From NCBI GenBank assembly GCA_003167055.1, contig PMUE01000067.1:1-5437 (forward strand): 5,437 bases of DNA, given 5' to 3'. The DNA is from Vulcanimicrobiota bacterium. GTDB taxonomy: Bacteria; Vulcanimicrobiota; Vulcanimicrobiia; Vulcanimicrobiales; Vulcanimicrobiaceae. Below the pieces are notes generated by a model. It was not told where the DNA came from. It saw only the letters and a program-made list of their open reading frames with translations, and made no database searches. Each line of letters begins with the position of its first letter. Positions within the stretch are counted from its first letter, which is position 1. Both the position numbers and the translations under genes were made by a program. Of the stretch, positions 1 through 5,437 are shown piece by piece.

Positions 1-1
1 C

Positions 2-319
2 GGAACCGTCACGCTGGCCGGTAAGCACGGCATCAACGGCCATGAAGGCGATCTCCATCTGCGGTTCGATACGATTACGACGCCCGACGGAACGCAGGTT
101 GCACTCGATCCGACCGAACAAGACTTCGAAGGTCAAAATCGCAAGGCGCTGGCGTTCTTTACGACGCGTTACATCGTGGGCAATGACGTCGAGGTCAAGC
201 CCGACGCCGTTCTTGCGGTGAAGGTCGTCTCGGACACCAGCGTGTACCCGGGCGGCTCGCCGGTCTGCCCGACGCCGAGCGCAACGCCGACCCCGGCGCC
301 TAGTTCGACGGACAGATAA
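2..319 (+). CDS. C-terminal fragment of an unrecognised, probably exported protein with a Thr/Pro-rich tail
   Basis: An open frame enters from the left edge and runs 105 codons to a TAA at 317-319; the start lies outside the window. The visible part begins with a Gly-rich stretch and then a beta-strand-like segment (about residues 17-37) with alternating hydrophobic residues, a Phe-Asp pair and a Pro-Asp-Gly turn. A second short strand-like segment (about 65-77) precedes a low-complexity tail (about 90-105) rich in Pro, Thr, Ala and Ser. The only cysteine is residue 89, just before that tail. The strand-turn-strand pattern with a DG turn is seen in the C-terminal parts of some envelope and secretion-associated beta-rich proteins, but I cannot assign a family. 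The tail would suit an extracytoplasmic location, which is inference. Codon use matches the neighbouring genes. The last 20 bp overlap the 3' end of the convergent alcohol dehydrogenase gene. Confidence 0.7.
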   Translation, partial: GTVTLAGKHGINGHEGDLHLRFDTITTPDGTQVALDPTEQDFEGQNRKALAFFTTRYIVGNDVEVKPDAVLAVKVVSDTSVYPGGSPVCPTPSATPTPAPSSTDR

Positions 320-1334
320 CCGCGCGACCTTCGATTGCGCCGTCGTGGAGTGCCTGGTAGGCCTCCACGACGCGCTCAAGCGGATAGCGGGTAACGTGCG
401 CGGCGATGCCGCCGCGCGCGGCGAGCGCAAGCAATTCGCGCATCTCGCCGATGCCGCCGAAGTACGGGGTGAAGACGCGTGCGCCTACGGCGATTCGCCC
501 CTGTCCATAGCTCATTGTGCCGCCGCCGAGGCCGACGATGGTGAAATCGCCACCGGGACGAACCAGCTTGCGGCCGAGGTCGATCGTCGACTGTATCCCA
601 ACGAAGTCCAACACGACGTCGGCTTGCTCGCCGTGCATCAGCTCCATCGTTTCGCGCAGCGCGCTCTCCCCCGCGCGCACGGTTGCGTCCGCGCCGAGTT
701 CCTTTGCGAGCGCGAGTTTATCGTCGCTGACATCGATCGCGATCACGCGTACAGCCGACGTTGAACGCAGAATCTGCAGTGCGAGGTGCCCGAGTCCGCC
801 GATGCCCATGACGACGACCGTTGCGTCGGGCGTCAGTAGCGGGCGCGAACGATTGATTGCATGGTACGGGGTCATGCCCGCGTCGGTGAGCGGCGCCGCT
901 TCAACCGGGTCTAGATCGCCGAGCGGAATGAGGTAGCGCTCCACCGGTACCAGCATGTATTCCGCCATCCCGCCGTCGTAGCCGAGTCCCAAGGCGTTCA
1001 CCGGGCGTGAGCGCATGCAGTAACTCTCGAAGCCGGCGAGACACATGCGACACTTTCCACAACCGATCGCGCAATACACCGCGACTTTGTCGCCGGGTTG
1101 GACGCGTTGCACGCCGGCGCCCACGGCTTCGACCCACCCGGTGCTCTCGTGTCCGAGCGTATACGGCGGCTTGAAGAAGCAGTTGCCGGCGGCAGTCGCC
1201 TCGATTACGTGCAGATCGGAATGGCACGCGCCGGAACCGGCAACCTTTACGAGCACCTGGCCTTCACCCGGTTCGGGGACTGGCGCGTCATTGACCAGAC
1301 GCGGTCCGTCTTCAAAGAGTCGGTAAGCGAGCAT
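300..1334 (-). CDS. Zinc-dependent medium-chain alcohol dehydrogenase, NAD(P)-dependent
   Basis: This 344-residue protein has the full layout of the zinc-containing medium-chain dehydrogenase family. The N-terminal GroES-like domain carries the catalytic zinc site: Cys37 in a GACHSDLH motif, His62-Glu63 in GHE, and Asp151 as likely third ligand, as in Asp-type family members such as Thermoanaerobacter ADH. Cys92, Cys95, Cys98 and Cys106 have the spacing of the structural zinc lobe. The Rossmann domain shows a GIGGLG nucleotide loop at 177-182, and Asp201 at the end of the second strand favours NAD over NADP. It should oxidise a primary or secondary alcohol, or reduce the aldehyde or ketone; the substrate cannot be read from sequence. 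The frame is open further upstream to 1529, but that extension lies antisense to dapD. The ATG at 1334 gives an N-terminus (MLAYRL) that lines up with the usual family start. An ATG at 1361 would add nine residues. Neither start has a clear Shine-Dalgarno sequence. The gene diverges from dapD. Confidence 0.93.
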   Translation of the reverse strand: MLAYRLFEDGPRLVNDAPVPEPGEGQVLVKVAGSGACHSDLHVIEATAAGNCFFKPPYTLGHESTGWVEAVGAGVQRVQPGDKVAVYCAIGCGKCRMCLAGFESYCMRSRPVNALGLGYDGGMAEYMLVPVERYLIPLGDLDPVEAAPLTDAGMTPYHAINRSRPLLTPDATVVVMGIGGLGHLALQILRSTSAVRVIAIDVSDDKLALAKELGADATVRAGESALRETMELMHGEQADVVLDFVGIQSTIDLGRKLVRPGGDFTIVGLGGGTMSYGQGRIAVGARVFTPYFGGIGEMRELLALAARGGIAAHVTRYPLERVVEAYQALHDGAIEGRAVICPSN

Positions 1335-1370
1335 GAAAGCTGCTTCGCCGGGGCGTAACATTCGCCCGGC
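1335..1370. promoter_or_regulatory. 36-bp divergent intergenic gap with a GC-rich inverted repeat abutting the dapD start
   Basis: All signals for the divergent alcohol dehydrogenase and dapD genes must lie in this gap or inside the coding sequences. It contains an imperfect inverted repeat. GCCGGG at 1347-1352 pairs with CCCGGC at 1365-1370. After one bulged G (1353), CG at 1354-1355 pairs with CG at 1363-1364. The loop TAACATT (1356-1362) is AT-rich. The right arm ends on the base before the dapD ATG. TAACAT at 1356-1361 matches four of six positions of a -10 element, but no good -35 lies at the right distance. There is no Shine-Dalgarno for dapD and only a weak GAAG for the dehydrogenase, so either transcript may be leaderless. 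The repeat could be an operator or an RNA hairpin that masks the dapD start; the sequence alone does not decide. Confidence 0.4.
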
Positions 1371-2192
1371 ATGAAAACCGACAAACTGCGAATGCAGGTT
1401 GAAGCACTTGTCGCGGGAGGTGGCGACGTGCGTGGCCGCGCCGGCCGCGCGATTGACGACGTGATCGCGGCACTCGATCGCGGACGCTTGCGCGTTGCCG
1501 AACCGAGTGGCGACGACTGGGTCGTTCACGCGTGGATCAAGCAGGCAATCCTTTTGTACTTCGCACGGCGCGAGCTAGCGCCGATCGGCGACGCGCGCGG
1601 GCTCGAATTCTTCGACAAGTTGCCGGTCAAACACAACTATAAAGCGCTCGGCGTACGCTGCGTGCCACCCGGCGTTGCGCGGTATGGCAGTTTCCTTGGA
1701 CGCGGGGCGATCTTGATGCCCGGCTTCGTCAATATCGGCGCCTACGTCGACGAAGGCACGATGGTCGATACGTGGGCTACGGTCGGATCGTGCGCGCAAA
1801 TCGGAAAAGGTGTGCATCTCCCGGGCGGCGTCGGGATCGGCGGCGTGCTCGAGCCGCCGCAGGCCGCCCCGGTGATCATCGAAGACGGGGCCTTCGTCGG
1901 TTCGCGCTGCATCGTGGTCGAAGGCGTGCGCGTCGACCGTGAAGCTGTGCTCGGCGCCGGCGTCGTGCTCACCGCGAGCACGCCGATCGTCGACGTGCGC
2001 ACGGCAACCGCAACCACGACCAAGGGTCGCATTCCTGCCCGCGCGATCGCGATTCCGGGAACGATTCCCAAGACGTTTCCGGCCGGCGAATACGGTGTGC
2101 CGTGCGTCCTGATCATCGGAACGCGCAGCGAAGCGACGGATAAAAAAACCTCGCTCAATGCCGCGCTGCGCGACTTCGAGGTCGCGGTGTGA
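1371..2192 (+). CDS. dapD: 2,3,4,5-tetrahydropyridine-2,6-dicarboxylate N-succinyltransferase (DapD)
   Basis: DapD transfers succinyl from succinyl-CoA to tetrahydrodipicolinate, giving N-succinyl-2-amino-6-oxopimelate. This commits the pathway to the succinylase branch of diaminopimelate and lysine synthesis in the cytoplasm. The 273 residues match the length of the E. coli enzyme (274). The N-terminal helical part (1-95) includes a recognisable LRVAE segment. The left-handed beta-helix (about 100-235) is built from hexapeptide-like repeats. It contains the near-invariant block at 123-145 (GAYVDEGTMVDTWATVGS and onward) and the following GGVGIGGVLEP at 152-162. A VEG motif at 183-185 follows. 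The C-terminal tail after 235 resembles the CoA-binding end of the family. The ATG at 1371 was preferred over Met8 (1392) because the distance to the first conserved block then agrees better with the E. coli protein. No Shine-Dalgarno is visible. The gene overlaps the downstream aminotransferase by 4 bp, which supports an operon. Confidence 0.96.
   Translation: MKTDKLRMQVEALVAGGGDVRGRAGRAIDDVIAALDRGRLRVAEPSGDDWVVHAWIKQAILLYFARRELAPIGDARGLEFFDKLPVKHNYKALGVRCVPPGVARYGSFLGRGAILMPGFVNIGAYVDEGTMVDTWATVGSCAQIGKGVHLPGGVGIGGVLEPPQAAPVIIEDGAFVGSRCIVVEGVRVDREAVLGAGVVLTASTPIVDVRTATATTTKGRIPARAIAIPGTIPKTFPAGEYGVPCVLIIGTRSEATDKKTSLNAALRDFEVAV
2178..2181 (+). promoter_or_regulatory. Shine-Dalgarno (GAGG) for the dapC-like gene, inside the end of dapD
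   Basis: GAGG lies seven bases before the GTG at 2189 and within the last codons of dapD. It supports the GTG as the true start of the aminotransferase and fits ribosome re-initiation at the dapD stop. Confidence 0.55.
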
Positions 2193-3319
2193 ATCCACGC
2201 GTTCTCGAGATCGAGACGTCGCTCATCCGTAAAGTCGCAGCGAAGCGCCGCGAGGGCACGATCGATCTCGGCCTGGGCGAGCCGTCGTTGCGGCCCAATC
2301 CCGACCATTTTGCGTACGCGATGCGCTATATCGAAGCGCACGGCATTCGCTACACCGCGAACGCCGGCGACCTGCTACTTCGCGAAGCGATCGCGCGCCA
2401 CTACGACTACCCGGGCATGACCGATGCGACCAACGTATGCGTAACGACCGGCTCGCAAGAAGCGATGTACGTGACGATCAAGACGCTGCTCGACCCGGCG
2501 ACCGATGAATTGTTGATCGTCGAGCCGACGTTCCCATCGTACGCCAAGATGGCGCGCCTTGAAGGCATCGCGGCGCGCGGTGTGACGATGAGCGAAGGCG
2601 ACGATTTCGCGTTCGATGCCGAGCGCGTCGTTGCCGGAATCGGCGAGCGCACGCGCGCGATCGTGATCTGCTCGCCCAATAACCCGACCGGACGCGTCTT
2701 GCACGCCGGAGAGGCGGAGAAGCTGGTAAGCGCGCTCGAGGCGCGCTCGGGCGAACCGATCTGGCTGATTCATGACGAGATCTACCGCGAGCAAACGTTT
2801 GTAGAAGACGAGGCCTTTCTGGCCGAACGCTATCCGCACACCATCGTCACGAACTCGGTGAGCAAGAGCAACGCGCTGACCGGGCTGCGGCTCGGATGGA
2901 TTATTGGCCCGGAAAGTTTCGTCGAGAATGCAATCAAGACGCACGCGTGGCTTACCTCGTGCACCGATACCTTCGCGCAGCAGGTTGCGCTGCACATCTT
3001 CGGCGAGCTGGGCGGAATCAACGAACATGTATCGTGGTATCGCGCGCAGTGGGCCGGCGTCGTTGAAGCGCTCGAGACGAGCCGAATGCACTACATTCGG
3101 CCCGAAGGAAGCTTCTATGCATGCGTGCGCCTTCCCCAAGGCGTGAAGTCCTACGACGCCGCGATGCAGTTAATCGAGGAACGCAACGTGCTGGCCATCC
3201 CTGGGGTCGCGTTCGGCGACGCGTTCGAAGGCTGGTTGCGCCTAAGCTGGGTTGCCCCCCTGGACCAGGTGCGCGAAGGTATCAAGCGGATCGCCGCCTA
3301 CGTCAAAGAGTACGTATAG
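2189..3319 (+). CDS. dapC: PLP-dependent class I/II aminotransferase, probable N-succinyldiaminopimelate aminotransferase (DapC)
   Basis: This is a 376-residue fold-type I aminotransferase. Visible motifs, in order: the N-terminal GLGEPS segment (28-33), TGSQEA (87-92) at the PLP phosphate site, SPNNPTG (162-168) with the cofactor-contacting Asn, and DEIY (196-199) with the Asp that contacts the PLP nitrogen. Then come SVSKS with the Schiff-base Lys226, Arg234 in GLRLGW, and Arg351 in RLSW, which holds the substrate carboxylate. The family alone covers many substrates. The assignment to DapC, which transfers an amino group from glutamate to N-succinyl-2-amino-6-oxopimelate, rests mainly on the 4-bp GTGA overlap with dapD, the preceding enzyme of that route. 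The start is GTG with a GAGG seven bases upstream. Alternatives are another aspartate-family aminotransferase or LL-diaminopimelate aminotransferase, but the latter would bypass DapD. Class is certain; substrate is likely. Confidence 0.85.
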   Translation: MNPRVLEIETSLIRKVAAKRREGTIDLGLGEPSLRPNPDHFAYAMRYIEAHGIRYTANAGDLLLREAIARHYDYPGMTDATNVCVTTGSQEAMYVTIKTLLDPATDELLIVEPTFPSYAKMARLEGIAARGVTMSEGDDFAFDAERVVAGIGERTRAIVICSPNNPTGRVLHAGEAEKLVSALEARSGEPIWLIHDEIYREQTFVEDEAFLAERYPHTIVTNSVSKSNALTGLRLGWIIGPESFVENAIKTHAWLTSCTDTFAQQVALHIFGELGGINEHVSWYRAQWAGVVEALETSRMHYIRPEGSFYACVRLPQGVKSYDAAMQLIEERNVLAIPGVAFGDAFEGWLRLSWVAPLDQVREGIKRIAAYVKEYV

Positions 3320-3321
3320 GT

Positions 3322-3327
3322 TATGCT
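3322..3327 (+). promoter_or_regulatory. Possible -10 element (TATGCT) upstream of the secreted-protein gene
   Basis: TATGCT matches four of six -10 positions. It would start a transcript near 3334, leaving a short leader that contains the Shine-Dalgarno of the gene at 3349. No convincing -35 is seen about 17 bp upstream, so read-through from the dap genes is equally possible. Confidence 0.2.
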
Positions 3328-3335
3328 TAGTCCTT

Positions 3336-3344
3336 GGGAAGAGG
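3336..3344 (+). promoter_or_regulatory. Shine-Dalgarno (GGGAAGAGG) that decides the start at 3349
   Basis: A purine-rich stretch ending in GAGG lies four bases before the ATG at 3349. The same frame could start at TTG 3334, but that codon precedes these purines and has no comparable site of its own, so the ATG is preferred. Confidence 0.6.
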
Positions 3345-3348
3345 TACG

Positions 3349-4158
3349 ATGCTGCCTCTGCTGCTCGCCGCGCTGGTCGCGCAGGTCACACCGTTGCCCA
3401 GCGCAACGCCGCTCAAGACGATCATCACCGTCAAATCGTCGCCGCTCTGTCAGGCCCTAACCGGCACCGTGTTCTCCGTGATTTCGGGGTTACAGAGCGA
3501 CGATCGGATCATCGCGGCGACTAAGCCGGTGCTCGTGGACCTCGGCAAGGCGTGGGTCAACAACAGCATTGCCGGCCATCATTTCGATCAGATGCAGATT
3601 CACCAGAACTTCGAGCCGGCGGATATCCATAACGACAACAACCCGGCGATGATCCTTGACGCTCGAAGGCTTGCGCGGCTTGCCGAGGGCATCGTGCACA
3701 ACCTGCAGGTGATCGACGCTCTTCTCGCCGATCCGCGGCTCACGCCGGAGCTAAAAGGGCAATTGCAAGCCGTCGCGGATCAGCAACGCCAAAATCTCAA
3801 CGTTATTTACGGACTCTCTGACACATTTGCGTTGCAAGATATTATTGCCCATGGTGACAACACGCAAGGTGTCCTCAATGAGACGTTCAAGGGACGATCG
3901 ATCGCCTTGAGCTCGAACGATCAGGACGTGAGCTTCCAGGATGTCTTGAGTGGACCGCAGCGCGCGGTGCTGGGCGCGCCGAAGGATCCGACCGTCGACA
4001 CCGATCCGGCGATTTCACAAAAGGCGACTGGAGAACTCGCCAACAACCCAATTTTTCGGTTTTACGAGGGCGTCGAAGCGAATCAAATAGCGACGGCGCG
4101 GGCCGAGAATCAGCTCAACGCGGCCATACTCGACGTCGTGAATGAGTGTAAGGTCTAG
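3349..4158 (+). CDS. Small exported protein of unknown function, mostly helical, with one cysteine near each end
   Basis: I do not recognise this 269-residue protein. Residues 2-13 are a run of Leu, Ala, Pro and Val typical of a signal-peptide core, followed by a Thr/Pro/Ser stretch (14-21). Export is therefore likely, although the n-region lacks a positive charge when ATG 3349 is used. Starting at TTG 3334 would add MGRGT and supply an Arg. The mature part looks mainly helical: 36-50, 102-128 and 133-152 are amphipathic-looking, and 240-265 forms a last helix. A His/Asn-rich segment at 73-98 has four histidines (77, 78, 85, 94). The only two cysteines, Cys34 and Cys267, sit at opposite ends of the mature chain and could form a disulfide closing the fold. 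No transmembrane segment other than the signal, no lipobox and no catalytic motif is evident. It lies 29 bp after the aminotransferase and may share its transcript, but no pathway link is apparent. Confidence 0.8.
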   Translation: MLPLLLAALVAQVTPLPSATPLKTIITVKSSPLCQALTGTVFSVISGLQSDDRIIAATKPVLVDLGKAWVNNSIAGHHFDQMQIHQNFEPADIHNDNNPAMILDARRLARLAEGIVHNLQVIDALLADPRLTPELKGQLQAVADQQRQNLNVIYGLSDTFALQDIIAHGDNTQGVLNETFKGRSIALSSNDQDVSFQDVLSGPQRAVLGAPKDPTVDTDPAISQKATGELANNPIFRFYEGVEANQIATARAENQLNAAILDVVNECKV

Positions 4159-4165
4159 CGCACTG

Positions 4166-4185
4166 CGGTTACGCCGTCGTAACCG
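4166..4185. terminator. Perfect 8-bp hairpin at a convergent gene junction, probable terminator
   Basis: CGGTTACG (4166-4173) and CGTAACCG (4178-4185) are exact reverse complements around a 4-base loop, CCGT. The stem begins eight bases after the stop of the secreted-protein gene and covers the last five codons and most of the stop codon of the convergent aldehyde dehydrogenase. On the plus strand it is followed by ATTTGG, a poor T-tract, and on the minus strand by no T-tract. It could end plus-strand transcription inefficiently or protect 3' ends; the position at a convergent junction with a 10-bp gap is the best argument for termination. Confidence 0.5.
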
Positions 4186-5437
4186 ATTTGGTCACCAGAT
4201 AGGAATCGAGACCCTCGGTACCGCCTTCGGATCCGTAACCAGACTCTTTGACACCACCGAACGGGATCTCGGCAAACGACACGCCGAAATGATTGACGCC
4301 GATCATCCCAGCCTCGATGCCGTTGGTCAGCGTAATGTGTTCCGAGACGTCTTGGGTGAAGCAATAGGCGGCAAGTCCGTAGGGTAAACGGTTGGCCTCG
4401 GCGATCGCGTCGCCGATTTCGCGAAACGTGATGATCGCGGCCACCGGTCCGAACGGTTCCTCGTTGAGAATGCGCGCGTCGGCTGGAATCTCGGTGAGCA
4501 CGGTCGGCGGGTATAAGAAGCCGGGCGTATCGTAGGGCGTTCCGCCGGTCTGCAGTTTAGCGCCGCGCGTTACCGCATCTTCGACCATGCCGTGGATCGA
4601 TTCGCGCCGCCGTTCGTTGGCAAGCGAACCCATCTGCGCGCCTTCTTCGAGTCCGCTCGCTACGCGCAGATTTGCAGCGTAGCTGACGAAGCCCGAAACA
4701 AACGCGTCGTAGATGCTTTCCTGCACCAGAAAGCGCGACGGCGAAACGCAGACTTGTCCGGCATTGCGGTACTTGAACCCGGCCGACAGTTTTACGGCGC
4801 GCGCGAGATCAGCTTTGGCGGTCACGATGACCGGCGCGTGTCCGCCAAGCTCGAGCGTCGCACGCTTTACGCCTTGCGCCGCGAGCGCCGCCAGCTGTTT
4901 GCCGACTGCGGTCGAGCCAGTGAACGAAATCTTGCGCACGATCGGCGACGCGATGAGCGTCGACGAGATATGCGCGGGGTCGCCGAAGACCATCTGCGCC
5001 GCATCCTCGGGGAGTCCCGCATCGAGCAGCGCTTGCATGAGCGCGAGCGCCGTGCCCGGCGTTTCCTCCGCCGGCTTGATGATGATCGCGCATCCGGCGC
5101 CGAGCGCGCCGGCAAGTTTGCGCGCCGGGGTGAGCGCCGGGAAGTTCCACGGCGTAAACGCTGCGACCACGCCAACCGGATCCCGCAGCGTGATTTGCCG
5201 CACCGTCGCCGGTTGGCGCGACGGCACGACGCGGCCGTACGCGCGGCGCCCCTCTTCGGCAGCCCAATCGAAGATGTCAGCCGCGGCGCCGATCTCGGCC
5301 CGCGCTTCGATCAGGACCTTCCCCTGTTCGAGCGTCATCGTGCGCGCAATTGCGTCGGTGCGTTCGCGCACCAGCGTGGCCGCTCGATGCAGGATCACTG
5401 CGCGGTCGTACGCGCTGACCGCGCGCCACTTCGCAAA
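4169..5437 (-). CDS. NAD(P)-dependent aldehyde dehydrogenase, succinate-semialdehyde dehydrogenase type (N-terminus cut by the window edge)
   Basis: The enzyme oxidises an aldehyde to its acid with NAD or NADP through a cysteine thiohemiacetal. The frame is open to the window edge, giving 422 visible residues; full-length relatives have about 450-490, so only the extreme N-terminus is missing. A GTG at 5398 is in frame, but the 13 codons before it encode a family-like FAKWRAVSAYDRA segment, so it is not the start. In visible numbering: the PWNFP motif with oxyanion Asn98, KPAEETP with Lys121, FTGS with the nucleotide-binding Gly174, ELGGHAP with general base Glu196, and NAGQVCVSPSRF with catalytic Cys230. 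EEPFGP (326-331) and a C-terminal PFGGVKESGYGSEGG segment follow. All catalytic residues are present. The family most resembles succinate-semialdehyde and ketoglutarate-semialdehyde dehydrogenases, but the substrate is not proven. The gene converges on the secreted-protein gene, with a hairpin over its 3' end. Confidence 0.93.
   Translation of the reverse strand, partial: FAKWRAVSAYDRAVILHRAATLVRERTDAIARTMTLEQGKVLIEARAEIGAAADIFDWAAEEGRRAYGRVVPSRQPATVRQITLRDPVGVVAAFTPWNFPALTPARKLAGALGAGCAIIIKPAEETPGTALALMQALLDAGLPEDAAQMVFGDPAHISSTLIASPIVRKISFTGSTAVGKQLAALAAQGVKRATLELGGHAPVIVTAKADLARAVKLSAGFKYRNAGQVCVSPSRFLVQESIYDAFVSGFVSYAANLRVASGLEEGAQMGSLANERRRESIHGMVEDAVTRGAKLQTGGTPYDTPGFLYPPTVLTEIPADARILNEEPFGPVAAIITFREIGDAIAEANRLPYGLAAYCFTQDVSEHITLTNGIEAGMIGVNHFGVSFAEIPFGGVKESGYGSEGGTEGLDSYLVTKSVTTA

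Noticed and set aside
285..298. A 5-bp GC hairpin (CGCCG/CGGCG) near the end of the left-edge gene as a terminator
   Set aside because: The stem is short, lies inside coding sequence for a Pro-rich tail and has no T-tract; such pairs are frequent at this GC content.
345..764. Plus-strand open frame inside the alcohol dehydrogenase gene (139 codons)
   Set aside because: It is fully antisense to a gene with complete catalytic motifs, and its translation has no recognisable features.
1335..1529. N-terminal extension of the alcohol dehydrogenase by 65 residues, starting at 1529
   Set aside because: The extension is antisense to the dapD coding region and resembles no dehydrogenase N-terminus; the family start matches the ATG at 1334.
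1575..2198. Long open frame antisense to dapD (207 codons)
   Set aside because: It has an Arg/Asp/His-rich composition without domains, as expected from the reverse strand of a GC-rich gene, and dapD is certain.
2375..3139. Long open frame antisense to the aminotransferase (254 codons)
   Set aside because: It is a compositional shadow of a well-supported gene, with no motif and no ribosome site of its own.
2189..3319. Calling the aminotransferase LL-diaminopimelate aminotransferase (DapL)
   Set aside because: DapL bypasses the succinylase steps, yet this gene is overlapped with dapD, which makes the DapC role more consistent.
278..3411. The 12-base string AGCGCAACGCCG occurs at 278-289 and again at 3400-3411
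   Set aside because: Both copies encode a Ser-Ala-Thr-Pro linker in Thr/Pro-rich regions of two exported-looking proteins; shared codon use explains it better than a DNA repeat.
5396..5398. GTG at 5398 as the start of the aldehyde dehydrogenase
   Set aside because: The frame stays open to the window edge and the upstream codons encode conserved family sequence, so the real start lies outside the window.

Overview
This is a high-GC bacterial window with tightly packed, protein-coding DNA. No RNA genes, mobile elements or CRISPR repeats are visible. It holds five genes. Two are cut by the window edges: a secreted-looking protein at the left and an aldehyde dehydrogenase at the right. The codon use (GC-rich third positions), almost no intergenic space and short secreted proteins with Thr/Pro linkers would fit an uncultivated soil lineage such as Candidatus Eremiobacterota (WPS-2). 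That is only an impression; Acidobacteriota or another high-GC phylum cannot be excluded without searches.

Layout. Bases 2-319 (+) are the C-terminal 105 residues of an unrecognised protein ending in a Thr/Pro-rich tail. Its 3' end overlaps by 20 bp the 3' end of a convergent zinc-dependent medium-chain alcohol dehydrogenase (300-1334, -). A 36-bp gap carrying a GC-rich inverted repeat separates that gene from a divergent pair, dapD (1371-2192, +) and a dapC-like aminotransferase (2189-3319, +), which overlap by 4 bp. Next is a small secreted protein of unknown function (3349-4158, +). It converges on an aldehyde dehydrogenase of the succinate-semialdehyde dehydrogenase type (4169 to beyond 5437, -). 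A perfect 8-bp hairpin sits at that junction and probably acts as a terminator.

How the genes fit together. dapD and the aminotransferase are consecutive steps of the succinylase branch of lysine/meso-diaminopimelate synthesis. Their overlap argues for co-transcription and translational coupling. The DapE step that should follow is not in the window. The two flanking minus-strand dehydrogenases could in principle act in sequence (alcohol to aldehyde to acid), but they are about 2.8 kb apart with plus-strand genes between them, so nothing here shows that they cooperate. The region looks mainly like ordinary core metabolism. The least explained parts are the secreted protein at 3349-4158, the truncated protein at the left edge and the hairpin in front of dapD. 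I did not find convincing evidence of a new biological system.
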